From contig NZ_LSBB01000018.1 in assembly GCF_001584335.1 (NCBI RefSeq), positions 617,506 to 681,505 of the forward strand: a DNA stretch of 64,000 nt, written 5' to 3'. Below, one piece after another: positions 7,032 to 15,723 of this stretch. The notes beneath the pieces were generated by a model. It was given only the letters and a program-made list of their open reading frames with translations, made no database searches and was not told the DNA's origin. Both the position numbers and the translations under genes were made by a program. Source of the DNA: Bacillus atrophaeus. GTDB lineage: Bacteria; Bacillota; Bacilli; Bacillales; Bacillaceae. The stretch's first letter is position 1. Each line of letters opens with the position of its first letter.

Positions 7032-8645
7032 TTGAAAAAAAGGGGATGCAGAAACTTGATATGGATTATCGTATCTTTTTTACTCATTAATATCGGCATA
7101 TTTTTGTTCTCGTGGCTAAGAACGAAGGATGTGAACTTACATACGTCTGACGGCTATTTTCTCGGAGGGAGAAGCCTTACTGCGTTGTATATAGGGAGTT
7201 CCTTATTGCTTACCAATCTATCGACAGAACAAATGGTTGGATTAAACGGTCAAAGCTACGCCGGTTCGATGACTGCAATGTCTTGGGAGGCGAGTGCGCC
7301 GATTGCTTTGATATTTTTCGCGTTACTTTTTCTTCCGAGATATTTAAAAACAGGCATAACGACAATACCCGATTTTCTTGAAAAGCGCTTTGATCAAAAA
7401 ACAAGACAAATTGTCTCTTTGTTGCTGATCATCGGCTATGCGGTTTCATTCCTTCCGACTGTTTTATACTCCGGGGCACTTGTATTAGATCAGGTTTTCG
7501 GTTTTACGGATAATTTTGGAATCAGCACTTTTACAGCCGTATTGATCATTTCATTTATCATTGGCATAACGAGCTGCTGTTATATCTTCTTCGGCGGTTT
7601 GAAAGCTGCGGCCTCAGCAGATGCCATCTATGGAATCGGTTTGATCTGCGGCGGCTTGCTGATTGTTGTGCTCGGTATATTAGCTATCGGTGAAGGAAAC
7701 TTTGGAGGCGGTGTTGCCAAATTAACGGCCGTACATACAGAGAAGCTTAATTCAATCGATATCAGCAACTCCGCAGAAGTGCCATGGCCAACCATTTTAA
7801 CGGGCCTCTTAGTAAATAATTTGTTTTACTGGGCTGTCAACCAGGCGATCGTTCAGCGCGCATTAGGCGCTAAAAATTTGGCTGAGGGGCAAAAAGGGGC
7901 GCTCTTAGCAGGATTTTTTAAATTAGTCGGGGTTTTTTATTTAGTCCTGCCGGGTATTATTGCTTTTCATCTTTATGGAGGCGGAATCAATAACGCCGAC
8001 AGTGTCTATCCCCGCCTGATCGTAGATTTACTGCCGACAGCGCTTACCGGTATTTTTGCAGCTATTTTATTCGGCGCTATTTTAAGCTCGTTTAACGGTT
8101 CATTGAATAGTACGATTACATTATTTACACTTGATATTTATAAGCCGATTTTTAAACCGAATGCAAATGATGCTGATCTTGTAAAGACAGGCAGAATATT
8201 TGTAGCAATTCTTGGCGTTGTCTCCATTATCATTGCGCCATTTATTTTGTATGCGCCATCAGGCTTGTATAATTATCTTCAAGAAATGTTTGGCTTTTTT
8301 AATGTGCCGATCTTAGCTGCAGTTGTGGTGGGGTTCTTTTCTAAGAGAGTACCCGCCTTAGCCGTTAAAATTGCGATACCGGCTCATATTGTCCTGTATG
8401 GCTTATCTAAAATCTTTTTGGGGCACATTCATTTTCTGTATATCCTAGCTGTCCTCTTTCCGTTCTCGGTGGCGGTGATGCTGTTTGTCGGAAGGCTTCG
8501 GCCCAGAGAAAAAGAGTATCGTCTTAACCATGATCCTCAAGTGGACTTGAAACCTTGGAAGCATGTAAAACTTGCGTCATGTATTATTCTCGTGATGGTG
8601 TCTGTCATTTATATTGTCTTTTCTCCGTGGGGGATTGCCGGTTAA
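7032..8645 (+). CDS. Sodium:solute symporter (SSS family), sugar-type
   Basis: A 537-residue integral membrane protein with about 14 predicted membrane segments, related to the YidK / sodium-glucose cotransporter branch of the SSS family. The characteristic N-terminus GGRSLTALYIGSSLLLTN (unwound TM1 sodium site) and SWEASAPIAL are present. The hydrophilic tail after residue 490 (RPREKEYRLN) precedes one last hydrophobic helix. It starts with TTG behind AAGGG; a second TTG at 7056 is a possible start. The substrate is unknown, a sugar or polyol by family. I recall no gene between yocH and desR in strain 168, so this looks like a strain-specific insertion. Decayed coding sequence follows it. 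Confidence 0.85.
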   Translation: MKKRGCRNLIWIIVSFLLINIGIFLFSWLRTKDVNLHTSDGYFLGGRSLTALYIGSSLLLTNLSTEQMVGLNGQSYAGSMTAMSWEASAPIALIFFALLFLPRYLKTGITTIPDFLEKRFDQKTRQIVSLLLIIGYAVSFLPTVLYSGALVLDQVFGFTDNFGISTFTAVLIISFIIGITSCCYIFFGGLKAAASADAIYGIGLICGGLLIVVLGILAIGEGNFGGGVAKLTAVHTEKLNSIDISNSAEVPWPTILTGLLVNNLFYWAVNQAIVQRALGAKNLAEGQKGALLAGFFKLVGVFYLVLPGIIAFHLYGGGINNADSVYPRLIVDLLPTALTGIFAAILFGAILSSFNGSLNSTITLFTLDIYKPIFKPNANDADLVKTGRIFVAILGVVSIIIAPFILYAPSGLYNYLQEMFGFFNVPILAAVVVGFFSKRVPALAVKIAIPAHIVLYGLSKIFLGHIHFLYILAVLFPFSVAVMLFVGRLRPREKEYRLNHDPQVDLKPWKHVKLASCIILVMVSVIYIVFSPWGIAG

Positions 8646-8673
8646 AACAAAATTCTAAATAGAATGGGGAGAG

Positions 8674-8923
8674 ATGGAGCTGAACCGCGAAGTAAATAGA
8701 AAAGGGGTTAACCCTCTAAGACGGAATGCTTTTGCTTATAATTTTAAAGGGCTGAAAAACAAGCCGTTTTGTTTGCAAAAAGAGCAGGGGAAGCAGTCAT
8801 TTGATCGGAGCATGCGCCTGTGATATATGTTTACTTGCGGACAACTTCTGCCAGACTTACCTTATTGAATCAGAATACAGCCCTTATTTTGATGTGCAGG
8901 TGACACTTGAAGCAGGGGCCTAA
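8674..8923 (+). pseudogene. Decayed small coding region downstream of the SSS transporter
   Basis: An ATG at 8674 behind GGGGAGAG opens a 49-residue frame ending at 8823. Near its end another frame takes over and reads ACDICLLADNFCQTYLIES and on to a stop at 8923. The join looks like a frameshift in a once longer gene co-transcribed with the transporter. I do not recognise the family. Confidence 0.4.
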
Positions 8924-8948
8924 ATAAAAAAAAAAAGGCTGATTCAAT

Positions 8949-8989
8949 AAAAAAGAGTATCTCGGACATGACCAAGATGCTCTTTTTTT
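8949..8989. terminator. Bidirectional terminator between the SSS locus and desR
   Basis: AAAAAAGAGTATCT and AGATGCTCTTTTTT pair around a short loop, with A/T runs on both sides. It serves the rightward transporter transcript and the leftward des-desK-desR transcript, and it overlaps the desR stop codon. Confidence 0.75.
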
Positions 8990-9587
8990 ATTTAAACCAG
9001 CCTTTTTCCTTTGACCGGGTAATGGCTTCAATCCGGTTTTTCACTTCAAGCTTATCGAGTATCATAGAAATATAGTTGCGGACGGTGCCGCTTTTAATGC
9101 TAAGCTCGTTGGCAATTTCCTTTGTGTTTTTGCCGTCAGCCACAAGCTCGAGCACCTCTTTTTCTCTTTCTGTAAGCGGGTTGGCTTCGCTGTAGATATC
9201 CTCCATTAATTCAGGAGCGTAGATGCGCTTTCCGTCCATCACGCTGCGAATGGCGCTTGCGAGTTCTTCACTTGGGCTGTCCTTTAACAAATAACCGCTG
9301 ACGCCGGCTTTAATTGCCCGCTGAAAATATCCGGAACGGGCAAACGTTGTTAAGATGATAATTTTACAGCCGAGATCTTTTAGTTCTTCAGCAGCTTCAA
9401 GGCCGTTTTTTCCGGGCATTTCAATATCCATGATACAAACATCAGGCTGATTTTTTTGGGCGAAATCCACAGCATCCTGTCCGCTTGTTCCTTTTCCTAC
9501 AACTTCCATATCATCTTCTAAATTAAGCAGCGACCCTAAAGCGCCTAGCAGCATTTGCTGATCTTCCGCTATAAATATTGTAATCAT
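8988..9587 (-). CDS. desR: Response regulator DesR
   Basis: A 199-residue NarL/LuxR-type response regulator that activates des on temperature downshift. The receiver domain (1-120) has the acidic pair E8-D9, the phosphoacceptor Asp54 (CIMDIEMPG) and the conserved Thr and Lys (ILTTFA, LLKDSPS). The C-terminal LuxR helix-turn-helix (residues 135-199) contains NPLTEREKEVLELVADG. The start ATG overlaps the desK stop by four bases, so translation is coupled with the kinase. Its target site is recognisable upstream of des. Confidence 0.95.
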   Translation of the reverse strand: MITIFIAEDQQMLLGALGSLLNLEDDMEVVGKGTSGQDAVDFAQKNQPDVCIMDIEMPGKNGLEAAEELKDLGCKIIILTTFARSGYFQRAIKAGVSGYLLKDSPSEELASAIRSVMDGKRIYAPELMEDIYSEANPLTEREKEVLELVADGKNTKEIANELSIKSGTVRNYISMILDKLEVKNRIEAITRSKEKGWFK

Positions 9588-10720
9588 TTTGATCCTTCCT
9601 TTTCTTTGATTTTTGATTCATTTGGCATTTTCATCGTTAATTGTGTGCCGTTTTCTGTGTCAATTTGCAGACTCCCGTTTGCGAATTCAAGGCGTTCTTT
9701 CATGCCGAGCAGTCCATGTCCTTTTGAAAAATATTGTTCTGTGCCTTTGAAGCACCCATCATCTGTAATGGTAATGATGACTTCCTTCAATTGCTGGTGA
9801 ACATCAATACGGCAAGTCGTGGCGCCGCTGTGTTTAACGACATTTGTGACGGCTTCTTTTAAACACATGCTCAGAATGTTTTCATTTAGTAACGATATGC
9901 TGGCAGGTGTTTGCTTTTCTTCATAGATGAGCTTAATGCCGGCTGCTTCGAGAATTTGTTTGATATTGACCAATTCATCCTTCAGCCGAATTCCTTTCAT
10001 GGAGGAGACGATTTTTCTTACCTCATTTAAAGAGGTTCTTGCGGTTTGCTGGACGCTTTTTAGTTCAGCGCGCGCCTGTTCCGGATCTTTATAAATTAAT
10101 TTTCTCGCCAAATCGCTTTTTAAACCGATTAAAGAAAGCTTTTGGCCGAGAGTGTCATGAAGATCACGGGCAATACGCTGACGCTCCTCCATTTTCACCA
10201 GCTCAGAAATCCGTTCGTTAGCAAATTCAAGCTTTTCTTCAAGCCGTTCACGATCTTTTCGGATGCGGATACTGAACGGCAGCAAAATCGCGCTGATCAG
10301 AGTGATGACGACGAAGGGAATTTGCGTGAGAAACAATTCTCTTTTTAAGACAAAGCTGAAGTTTGCGGCAACCGCAGCGCTTGTTAAATGTACATAATAT
10401 AGAATATGAAAGGGAACGCGTTCTCGTATATTTCCGATAAAATACGCAATAAAAAAAGCAAAGTAAATATAGCTGAACAGCGTAATAGAGGCAGTGGAGA
10501 TGCCGATTAAAATAAATGCCCACATGTAAATGGCCCAGCCCTTTGAGACAAACGCAAATCTGTACACGGAAAAAAATAAAAGCGTCAGGACAATGCCGAT
10601 AATGATAACGAGTGTCGAAGACGATTTGAATATAAAGTAAAAAGGCAATATGAAAAATATTGTCCAAATATAAGGTGAAATTCCGCTTAGCTTCTGGAAT
10701 TTTAAATACTTTTTGACCAT
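9584..10720 (-). CDS. desK: Membrane thermosensor histidine kinase DesK
   Basis: A 378-residue sensor kinase of the HisKA_3 / NarX-like class that senses membrane thickness and fluidity and phosphorylates or dephosphorylates DesR. Five hydrophobic segments fill residues 15-150, followed by a linker coiled coil. The phosphorylated His188 is in ARDLHDTLGQ. The ATPase domain carries the N box (CLKEAVTNVVKH) and the G boxes DDGC and GHGLLGM. It is encoded downstream of des and coupled to desR by a four-base overlap. It is a few residues longer than the 370 usually given, the extra length lying at the C-terminus. Confidence 0.95.
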   Translation of the reverse strand: MVKKYLKFQKLSGISPYIWTIFFILPFYFIFKSSSTLVIIIGIVLTLLFFSVYRFAFVSKGWAIYMWAFILIGISTASITLFSYIYFAFFIAYFIGNIRERVPFHILYYVHLTSAAVAANFSFVLKRELFLTQIPFVVITLISAILLPFSIRIRKDRERLEEKLEFANERISELVKMEERQRIARDLHDTLGQKLSLIGLKSDLARKLIYKDPEQARAELKSVQQTARTSLNEVRKIVSSMKGIRLKDELVNIKQILEAAGIKLIYEEKQTPASISLLNENILSMCLKEAVTNVVKHSGATTCRIDVHQQLKEVIITITDDGCFKGTEQYFSKGHGLLGMKERLEFANGSLQIDTENGTQLTMKMPNESKIKEKEGSK

Positions 10721-10796
10721 GATATAACCTCATTTTCAGCATTTCATCTTAAAAGTAACTTTACCACTGTAACGGTCTGATTGCATCCCTTGAACA

Positions 10797-10841
10797 ATAG
10801 AAAAAGGAAGCTCTTTCTGGATTTCAGGAAAGAGCCTCCTT
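10797..10841 (-). terminator. Terminator/attenuator between des and desK
   Basis: On the reverse strand AAGGAGGCTCTTTC pairs with GAAAGAGCTTCCTT and is followed by a T-rich tail. It would end most des transcripts and let a fraction read into desK-desR. Confidence 0.75.
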
Positions 10842-10846
10842 GCGGG

Positions 10847-11905
10847 TCAGGCGTTTTTCCGCAGCGACTGTTTCTCTACTGGAGAAGGCGGATTATGTGA
10901 TGACGTTTTTTTAATATCCCGAAACGTAACAAATTGTTTCTTTTCTTCATCCCAAAGACGGAATTTAAGAGATTGCAGGCTTGTTTTCAACGTAATTGTA
11001 GGTACGTTTTGTAAAGGTTCATGATTCTCATGCGCCTCTTCAAGCTTGTAATTCGGCACTTTAGGGCTTAAATGGTGGACATGATGGTATCCGATATTTC
11101 CTGTCAGCCATTGAAGCAGTTTCGGAAGTTTATAAAAAGAGCTTCCTTCAACAGCGGCCTGAACATAGTTCCAGTCTTCATCCGCTTCAAAATATGAATC
11201 TTCAAATGTATGCTGAACATAAAACAGCCATACGCCGATCGAGCCTGAGATAAGAAAAATCGGTCCTTGCACAAGCAAAAACGATTGCCATCCGAAGATC
11301 AGGCAGGATATAACAGCCAAAGCAATGATTGCGATATTTGTGAGGTGCGTGTTGATGCGTTCTTTACGTTTTGCGCCTTTTTTATTAAAACGGTTTGTGA
11401 ACAAGAAAACATAAATAGGTCCGAGAATAAACATGACAAACGGGTTTCTGTAAAGTCTGTAAGCGATTTTTGTCCATTTGGAGGCGGCTTTATATTCGTT
11501 TACCGTTAACACCCAAATGTCACCTGTACCTCGTTTATCCAAGTTGCTGCTTGTCGCGTGATGGATTGAATGGCTGTGCTGCCATTGAAGAAAGGGAAAT
11601 AAGGTCAGAACGCCGGTGATAAAACCGAGAACATTGTTATAACGCTTTTTTTTGAAAAAGGATTGGTGACAGCAGTCGTGAAAGATAATGAATATCCGTG
11701 TCAAAAATCCGGCAGCCGCGACTGTAAAACCTAAAGTAAGAATATAGGAGATGTTGAGGCTGAAATAAGCAAGAAACCATAGGCCGAAGAAAGGAATAAA
11801 TGTATTAAGGAGCTGCAACATACTGTTTTTAGTATCGGCTTGAGCAAATGCAGCCACTTGCTTCGTAAGCTTTTTTTGTTTATGAGCAATAGTTTGATCA
11901 TTCAT
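10847..11905 (-). CDS. des: Acyl-lipid delta-5 desaturase Des
   Basis: Membrane diiron desaturase that introduces cis double bonds into existing phospholipid acyl chains after cold shock, restoring fluidity. The 352-residue protein has hydrophobic segments at about 35-75, 90-105 and 195-235. The three histidine boxes are HDCCH (residues 76-80), HSHSIHH (110-116) and HHVHH (about 275). The start is the ATG at 11905 behind GAGG. A DesR palindrome lies about 83 bases upstream. It is the first gene of des-desK-desR, so desaturase and sensor form a feedback loop. Confidence 0.95.
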   Translation of the reverse strand: MNDQTIAHKQKKLTKQVAAFAQADTKNSMLQLLNTFIPFFGLWFLAYFSLNISYILTLGFTVAAAGFLTRIFIIFHDCCHQSFFKKKRYNNVLGFITGVLTLFPFLQWQHSHSIHHATSSNLDKRGTGDIWVLTVNEYKAASKWTKIAYRLYRNPFVMFILGPIYVFLFTNRFNKKGAKRKERINTHLTNIAIIALAVISCLIFGWQSFLLVQGPIFLISGSIGVWLFYVQHTFEDSYFEADEDWNYVQAAVEGSSFYKLPKLLQWLTGNIGYHHVHHLSPKVPNYKLEEAHENHEPLQNVPTITLKTSLQSLKFRLWDEEKKQFVTFRDIKKTSSHNPPSPVEKQSLRKNA

Positions 11906-11940
11906 ATTTTAAAGTATCCTCTCATTGTGTGTCTATACCA

Positions 11941-12011
11941 AGTATAAGAGCAGAGAGGAGTCCTTTGTAGTAGCACACATCATAGTGCATACATGACACT
12001 TGTCATGTATG
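11941..12011 (-). promoter_or_regulatory. des promoter region with DesR palindrome
   Basis: On the reverse strand a -10-like TATACT (11941-11946) has a poor -35 region, as expected for an activator-dependent promoter. The palindrome CATACATGACA / TGTCATGTATG (11988-12011) is centred about 65 bases upstream of the predicted start, matching the known DesR-binding region. Confidence 0.75.
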
Positions 12012-12251
12012 AAGTTAGATCAGCTCATTTTCACCCAGCAACAGTGCGGAGCTTGAAGGTTACGGATGTAATGTATGTGTGAAAAAATAAAAGGCCGGCA
12101 TTCAAAAGCCAGCCGCTTAATATTGATCTATCCATATACGCCCACGATTCGGCTAAAGCCTTAATGCGGCAGGGCCGCTGCAATCGATGTGGTTTGGCAG
12201 AAGTCCATATTTGCGATAAAAGGAATAAGGATAGTTCAATCAACTTGATTT
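12012..12251. other. Intergenic region between des and yocC with a decayed fragment and terminator
   Basis: On the reverse strand GGCTGGC (12114-12108) pairs with GCCGGCC (12099-12093) and is followed by TTTTATTTTTT, a terminator for yocC. Just before it, a short frame reads YSFYRKYGLLPNHIDCSG before a stop. It looks like a decayed coding remnant. I do not recognise it, and no intact gene is seen. The LD-carboxypeptidase gene yocD, which I recall here in strain 168, is absent. Confidence 0.5.
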
Positions 12252-12752
12252 TTACAAATCAACCCATTTGATCCCGCCAGATTGTGAATCGTAATCAACG
12301 CTGACTTCGAAGTGGTGCTTTTCATAAAAATGGATCAGGCGCTCAACATGATCCCAATCGCGCTTCGCTATGTCGCCGGTTACCTTCGGAATATTATGGT
12401 CCCTGGCGATTTCCTTTAAAAATTTGATGCAAATGGAACCGTATCCAAGATTCGGAGGTCCTTTAATGTCCCCAATATGAATGGCATCGTTCTGATATGA
12501 AGCCACAAGGGAAAATCGGCTTCTTCCTCTGTATGCCGTTTCACAATCCGTGAGCATAATTTTACATGTTTGGCCATCATCAATCGAGGAAACAATCAGC
12601 CAATCTTCATCTTTCGATTGATCAATACCAAGCACTCGGGAATCTTTTGAAATATCCTTGATATTTTCCTGCATGCGGTACATTTGAATTTCTAATTGAT
12701 TGAGCTCTTCCTTCAGCTCTTCCCGGTTTTTTTCTATCGTTTCAGTAAACAA
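12252..12752 (-). CDS. yocC: YocC, GNAT-like conserved protein
   Basis: A 166-residue cytoplasmic protein. The first 40 residues form a strong coiled coil (ETIEKNREELKEELNQLE). The rest has the layout of a GNAT acyltransferase fold. The motif around GYGSICIKFLKEIARDHN takes the place of the acetyl-CoA-binding R/Q-x-x-G-x-G/A loop and helix, followed by LIHFYEKHHFEVSVDY. The frame opens further upstream, but TTG 12752, seven bases after AAAGGAG, gives a length close to the 163 of YocC. Substrate unknown. It is followed by a terminator on its own strand and is transcribed away from yocB. Confidence 0.75.
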   Translation of the reverse strand: MFTETIEKNREELKEELNQLEIQMYRMQENIKDISKDSRVLGIDQSKDEDWLIVSSIDDGQTCKIMLTDCETAYRGRSRFSLVASYQNDAIHIGDIKGPPNLGYGSICIKFLKEIARDHNIPKVTGDIAKRDWDHVERLIHFYEKHHFEVSVDYDSQSGGIKWVDL

Positions 12753-12902
12753 AACCAAACTCCTTTCCAGAATGAAAAACAGTCTATGTGAATTGGAACA
12801 CAATAACCAATTGTAGTAGATATGCAGGGTATTTGTAAATGATAAAATCAGTATTTTTGATAAAAAAGGTGTATCAATATCTTCCTCGGTTTGTTAAATG
12901 AG

Positions 12903-12928
12903 GTTTTGCGGGTGAACAGAGAGGATAA
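12903..12928 (+). promoter_or_regulatory. Candidate SigB promoter of yocB
   Basis: GTTTTG, 14 bases, GGATAA resembles GTTTAA-N12-15-GGGTAT with two mismatches. It lies 35 bases before the yocB start. Confidence 0.35.
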
Positions 12929-12963
12929 GGAACAGTAATTCGAATGATAAAGGAGGAACATGA

Positions 12964-13752
12964 ATGCCGTTTAACACATTGATAAAGAAGCTGAAATATG
13001 TCCAATTGGAATCGCCTGATAAAATGCTTTCATTATATGTGAATACGGATGTAAGGGATCCTGAACAACAGGGGGGAGAGTGGAAAATCGCTCTGAAAAC
13101 CGGGTTTAGCCGATTAAAAGAATATCTGGCTGCCAGTGATCCGGAGGAGGAAAAATGTCTGGATGCCCTTATAAAAAAAATCTATCAATATATTGATGGA
13201 AAGGGAAAAGACATGCCGCGCAGTTTGGTATTCTTCGCTTCTCACCACAGCCGCATATGGGAAGTGATTGAACTGAAAATGCCTGTTGAAACTAGATTTT
13301 ACTGGGAAGAATCAGCGGTTCTCGATCAGTTGGAAGCCCTTCACGAGGAATATCCAAGCACCGCTTTTGTATTAACGCAGCAAAATGAAGTGAAGATTAT
13401 TGAAACGGTTCTGGGTGAAATTGAAGCGATTGAGCATTATGAATATGATCTGGTGAATGAGACGTGGGAGCCGCATAAAGCAAAACATGAAAGTCCGTCT
13501 TCCTCTATGGATCAGGAGGATGTAAAAGATCACATAAAAGAAAATCAAAAAAGGCTGTATAAGCGTCTTGCCTCAAGACTTGACGAAAAGGCAGCCGCGA
13601 AAAAGTGGGAACGGCTCATTATAGCCGGGGATAAAGAAACCGCAGATATTCTTGATCGTCATATGAACAAACCGATTCACACGAAAATTCAGAAGAATCT
13701 GCTGAATGAAAACGAACATAAAGTGATTGAGGATTTACTACAAGAGGCATGA
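12964..13752 (+). CDS. yocB: YocB, release-factor-like (baeRF/VLRF1-type) protein
   Basis: A 262-residue cytoplasmic protein. The N-terminal LSLYVNTDVRDPEQQGGEWK is typical of bacterial archaeo-eukaryotic release-factor-like (baeRF) proteins, relatives of eRF1/Pelota thought to act on ribosomes or nascent chains. The C-terminal third (residues 180-262, KRLYKRLASRLDEKAAAKKW and LIIAGDKETADIL) resembles the domain-2/3 part of that fold. The start ATG follows AAAGGAGG. Strain 168 YocB is 260 residues and sits in the same place. Function is not established; the release-factor relation is from family resemblance. Confidence 0.75.
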   Translation: MPFNTLIKKLKYVQLESPDKMLSLYVNTDVRDPEQQGGEWKIALKTGFSRLKEYLAASDPEEEKCLDALIKKIYQYIDGKGKDMPRSLVFFASHHSRIWEVIELKMPVETRFYWEESAVLDQLEALHEEYPSTAFVLTQQNEVKIIETVLGEIEAIEHYEYDLVNETWEPHKAKHESPSSSMDQEDVKDHIKENQKRLYKRLASRLDEKAAAKKWERLIIAGDKETADILDRHMNKPIHTKIQKNLLNENEHKVIEDLLQEA

Positions 13753-13887
13753 TCCATGGGCCGGGCTTATCAAAACGTCCGGCCTTCAAAGTGTGTCTAA
13801 ATTCTGACGAAGCACGCGAAAACGTTGACATCTCCTTTAAATTTGCATACGATTTGTGTAGCCAGTACAAATAAGAGAGGTCATCAT

Positions 13888-14424
13888 ATGAATCAGACAG
13901 AAAATAAACCGAAAAATTATACCGGAATTGTCCTGACATTGACAGTTGTCATCAACGGATTAATTGCTTTGCTGTTTTTTATGCCGAAACAGGATCAGTT
14001 CAGCCATGCGAATATTCACATTTTGCCGATGTTAAATGCGATATTCAACAGCTTTACCTTCATCTTCTTGTTGGCGGCGCTTATTATGATTAAACAGAAA
14101 AATATTAAAGCCCATAAACGATTCATATTAGCCGCATTTACGACGACATTATTGTTCTTAATTTGCTATGTGGTGTACCATGCTGTCGCAGAGAGCACAT
14201 TGTATGGCGGAGAAGGGATTATGCGCTCGATTTATTTCTTTGTATTAATTTCGCATATCATTCTTTCAGCAATTATTGTACCTCTTGCGCTGTTTACGCT
14301 CATCAGAGGATTCAGCATGCAGGTGGAGCGACATAAAAAAATCGCCAGATGGACAATGCCGCTTTGGCTCTATGTCAGTCTGACGGGTGTCATCGTGTAC
14401 TTAATGATATCGCCGTATTATTAA
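13888..14424 (+). CDS. yozB: YozB, DUF420 membrane protein
   Basis: A 178-residue integral membrane protein with five hydrophobic segments and conserved His/Lys positions (KQKNIKAHKRFILAAF, VYHAVAEST, QVERHKKIARWTMPLWLY). This is the DUF420 pattern, distantly like cytochrome-oxidase-assembly and haem-handling proteins. ATG 13888 follows AGAGAGG and gives exactly the length of YozB; the upstream extension from 13825 has no support. A terminator follows immediately. Function unknown. Confidence 0.85.
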   Translation: MNQTENKPKNYTGIVLTLTVVINGLIALLFFMPKQDQFSHANIHILPMLNAIFNSFTFIFLLAALIMIKQKNIKAHKRFILAAFTTTLLFLICYVVYHAVAESTLYGGEGIMRSIYFFVLISHIILSAIIVPLALFTLIRGFSMQVERHKKIARWTMPLWLYVSLTGVIVYLMISPYY

Positions 14425-14453
14425 AAGCCATATTTTTATGGCTTTTTTTGTTG
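14424..14453 (+). terminator. Terminator after yozB
   Basis: AAAAGCCATA / TATGGCTTTT hairpin with a T run directly after the stop codon. Confidence 0.8.
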
Positions 14454-14490
14454 TTTCAGCAAATAATAAAAGGCCCCTTTTAGGAGCCCT

Positions 14491-15153
14491 TTATTCTAAC
14501 GTTTCAAGAGTTGTCACATTTAAAGATTCTTCTACAGTTTTTGTTTTTTCTTTTACTTTTTCTGCATACGTGTAATCGCCGTAGCAGTATGGGTAACGGA
14601 AATTATTTTTATTTCCTCCGCAAGTGTAAAGCTCAGGATTTTTTTCGACCTGCTGCTCGGAGTATTGTTTTGCCAATTCCTCGGTATGCGTTCCTCCATG
14701 TTCAGCTACAAAATCAATATAACCCGCTCCCATGTTGTAGCTTTGAATAATGGTTTCCAAATCTACACCTTTATCTTTTCCGGTTTTGTACATGAGAGTA
14801 AATTGCTTGATGCCTTGTTTAATACTGAGTTGAGGGTCTTGTATCTCATTTCTCTTTAAACCAAGAGATTCAGAGGACTGCATGGGATCATTTCCCTTTC
14901 CTTTTGACTCCTGATACATCATACCAAGTATAAGTGATGTATAGTTGGAGAGGCCCTGCTCGTCCAGCTCATCTTCAACGAGAGGTTTGTAATCTGTTAA
15001 TCTTTCCAGAACAATTGACTTCGTATCAAACGGCAGTTTTTTGAGCAGATCATGATTCGAAAAAAGCAAGACCATTAAAAAGGAAGCAATGACAAAGACA
15101 AAAATCATCATAAAACCCGCAGCAGCGAAACAGCCTTTTTTCTTTTTCTTCAC
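14491..15153 (-). CDS. yocA: YocA, lysozyme-like (SLT-type) exported protein
   Basis: A 220-residue protein with a short cytoplasmic start (MKKKKKGCF) and one membrane anchor or signal segment (12-33). A lysozyme-superfamily domain follows: LGMMYQESKGKGNDPMQSSESLG contains the catalytic Glu, then QGIKQFTLMYKTGKD and IIQSYNMGAGYIDFVAEHGG. The layout is that of transglycosylase domains of CwlT/conjugation-type wall hydrolases. It probably cuts glycan strands outside the membrane. It is divergent from czrA. A hairpin around 14470-14490 can end its transcript. Confidence 0.82.
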   Translation of the reverse strand: MKKKKKGCFAAAGFMMIFVFVIASFLMVLLFSNHDLLKKLPFDTKSIVLERLTDYKPLVEDELDEQGLSNYTSLILGMMYQESKGKGNDPMQSSESLGLKRNEIQDPQLSIKQGIKQFTLMYKTGKDKGVDLETIIQSYNMGAGYIDFVAEHGGTHTEELAKQYSEQQVEKNPELYTCGGNKNNFRYPYCYGDYTYAEKVKEKTKTVEESLNVTTLETLE

Positions 15154-15287
15154 TGTGTTTCACCCTCAATTTTTGGAGCATTATGACTTTTTTATTATGA
15201 CATAGAACGCTCATGAGACCAAGTGATATCCTGTGTTTGAAACATAAATTTAAAATAAGAAATGAAAGGTCAAAAACTCTCCGCAGT

Positions 15288-15315
15288 TTGCATGAATCCG
15301 CTTTTGTTATATGAT
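15288..15315 (+). promoter_or_regulatory. czrA promoter
   Basis: TTGCAT (15288-15293), 16 bases, TATGAT (15310-15315), ending 30 bases before the czrA start. Confidence 0.5.
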
Positions 15316-15345
15316 TGAAATAATGAAAAAAGAAAGGTGAGGCAC

Positions 15346-15678
15346 ATGACTGGATTTCAAGACATGGACAGAATGGAAGACCCTGCAATTGATTTGGATG
15401 AGGAGACGTTATTTCTTGTTGCTCAAACTTTTAAAGCGCTCTCTGATCCAACAAGAATCAGGATTCTTCACCTGCTTTCTCAAGGCGAGCATGCTGTAAA
15501 CGGTATTGCGGAGCATTTGAATTTGCTGCAATCAACCGTTTCTCACCAGTTGAGATTTTTAAAGAACCTGCGTCTCGTCAAATCGCGCAGAGAAGGCACA
15601 TCAATTTATTATTCTCCCGAGGATGAGCATGTATTAGATGTACTTCAGCAAATGATTCATCATACCCGCCATGACTAA
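15346..15678 (+). CDS. czrA: Zinc/cobalt-responsive repressor CzrA (YozA), ArsR family
   Basis: A 110-residue winged-helix repressor of metal-efflux genes (czcD-czcO, cadA in B. subtilis) that releases DNA when zinc, cobalt, nickel or cadmium binds. HTH is at residues 45-72 ([20 protein letters not shown]). The alpha-5 metal site is fully present: Asp and His in PEDEHVLD and the HHTRH pair, the D-x-H...H-x-x-H arrangement. ATG 15346 follows AAAGGTGAGG; a GTG at 15337 is too close to it. None of its usual targets lies in the window. Confidence 0.88.
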   Translation: MTGFQDMDRMEDPAIDLDEETLFLVAQTFKALSDPTRIRILHLLSQGEHAVNGIAEHLNLLQSTVSHQLRFLKNLRLVKSRREGTSIYYSPEDEHVLDVLQQMIHHTRHD

Positions 15679-15683
15679 AAAAA

Positions 15684-15720
15684 CTTCTTGCTTAAGTGAC
15701 AAACTTTAAGCAAGAAGCCG
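15684..15720 (-). terminator. Terminator between czrA and yobW
   Basis: CTTCTTGCTTAAGT pairs with ACTTTAAGCAAGAAG. The T run (seven) follows on the reverse strand, so it mainly serves yobW, but the hairpin is also positioned to end czrA. Confidence 0.75.
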
Positions 15721-15723
15721 TGA

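Noticed and set aside
12031-12243. A 70-residue reverse-strand frame between des and yocC
   Set aside because: It runs through the yocC terminator hairpin and has no ribosome site. The alternate frame in the same place looks more like a coding relic.
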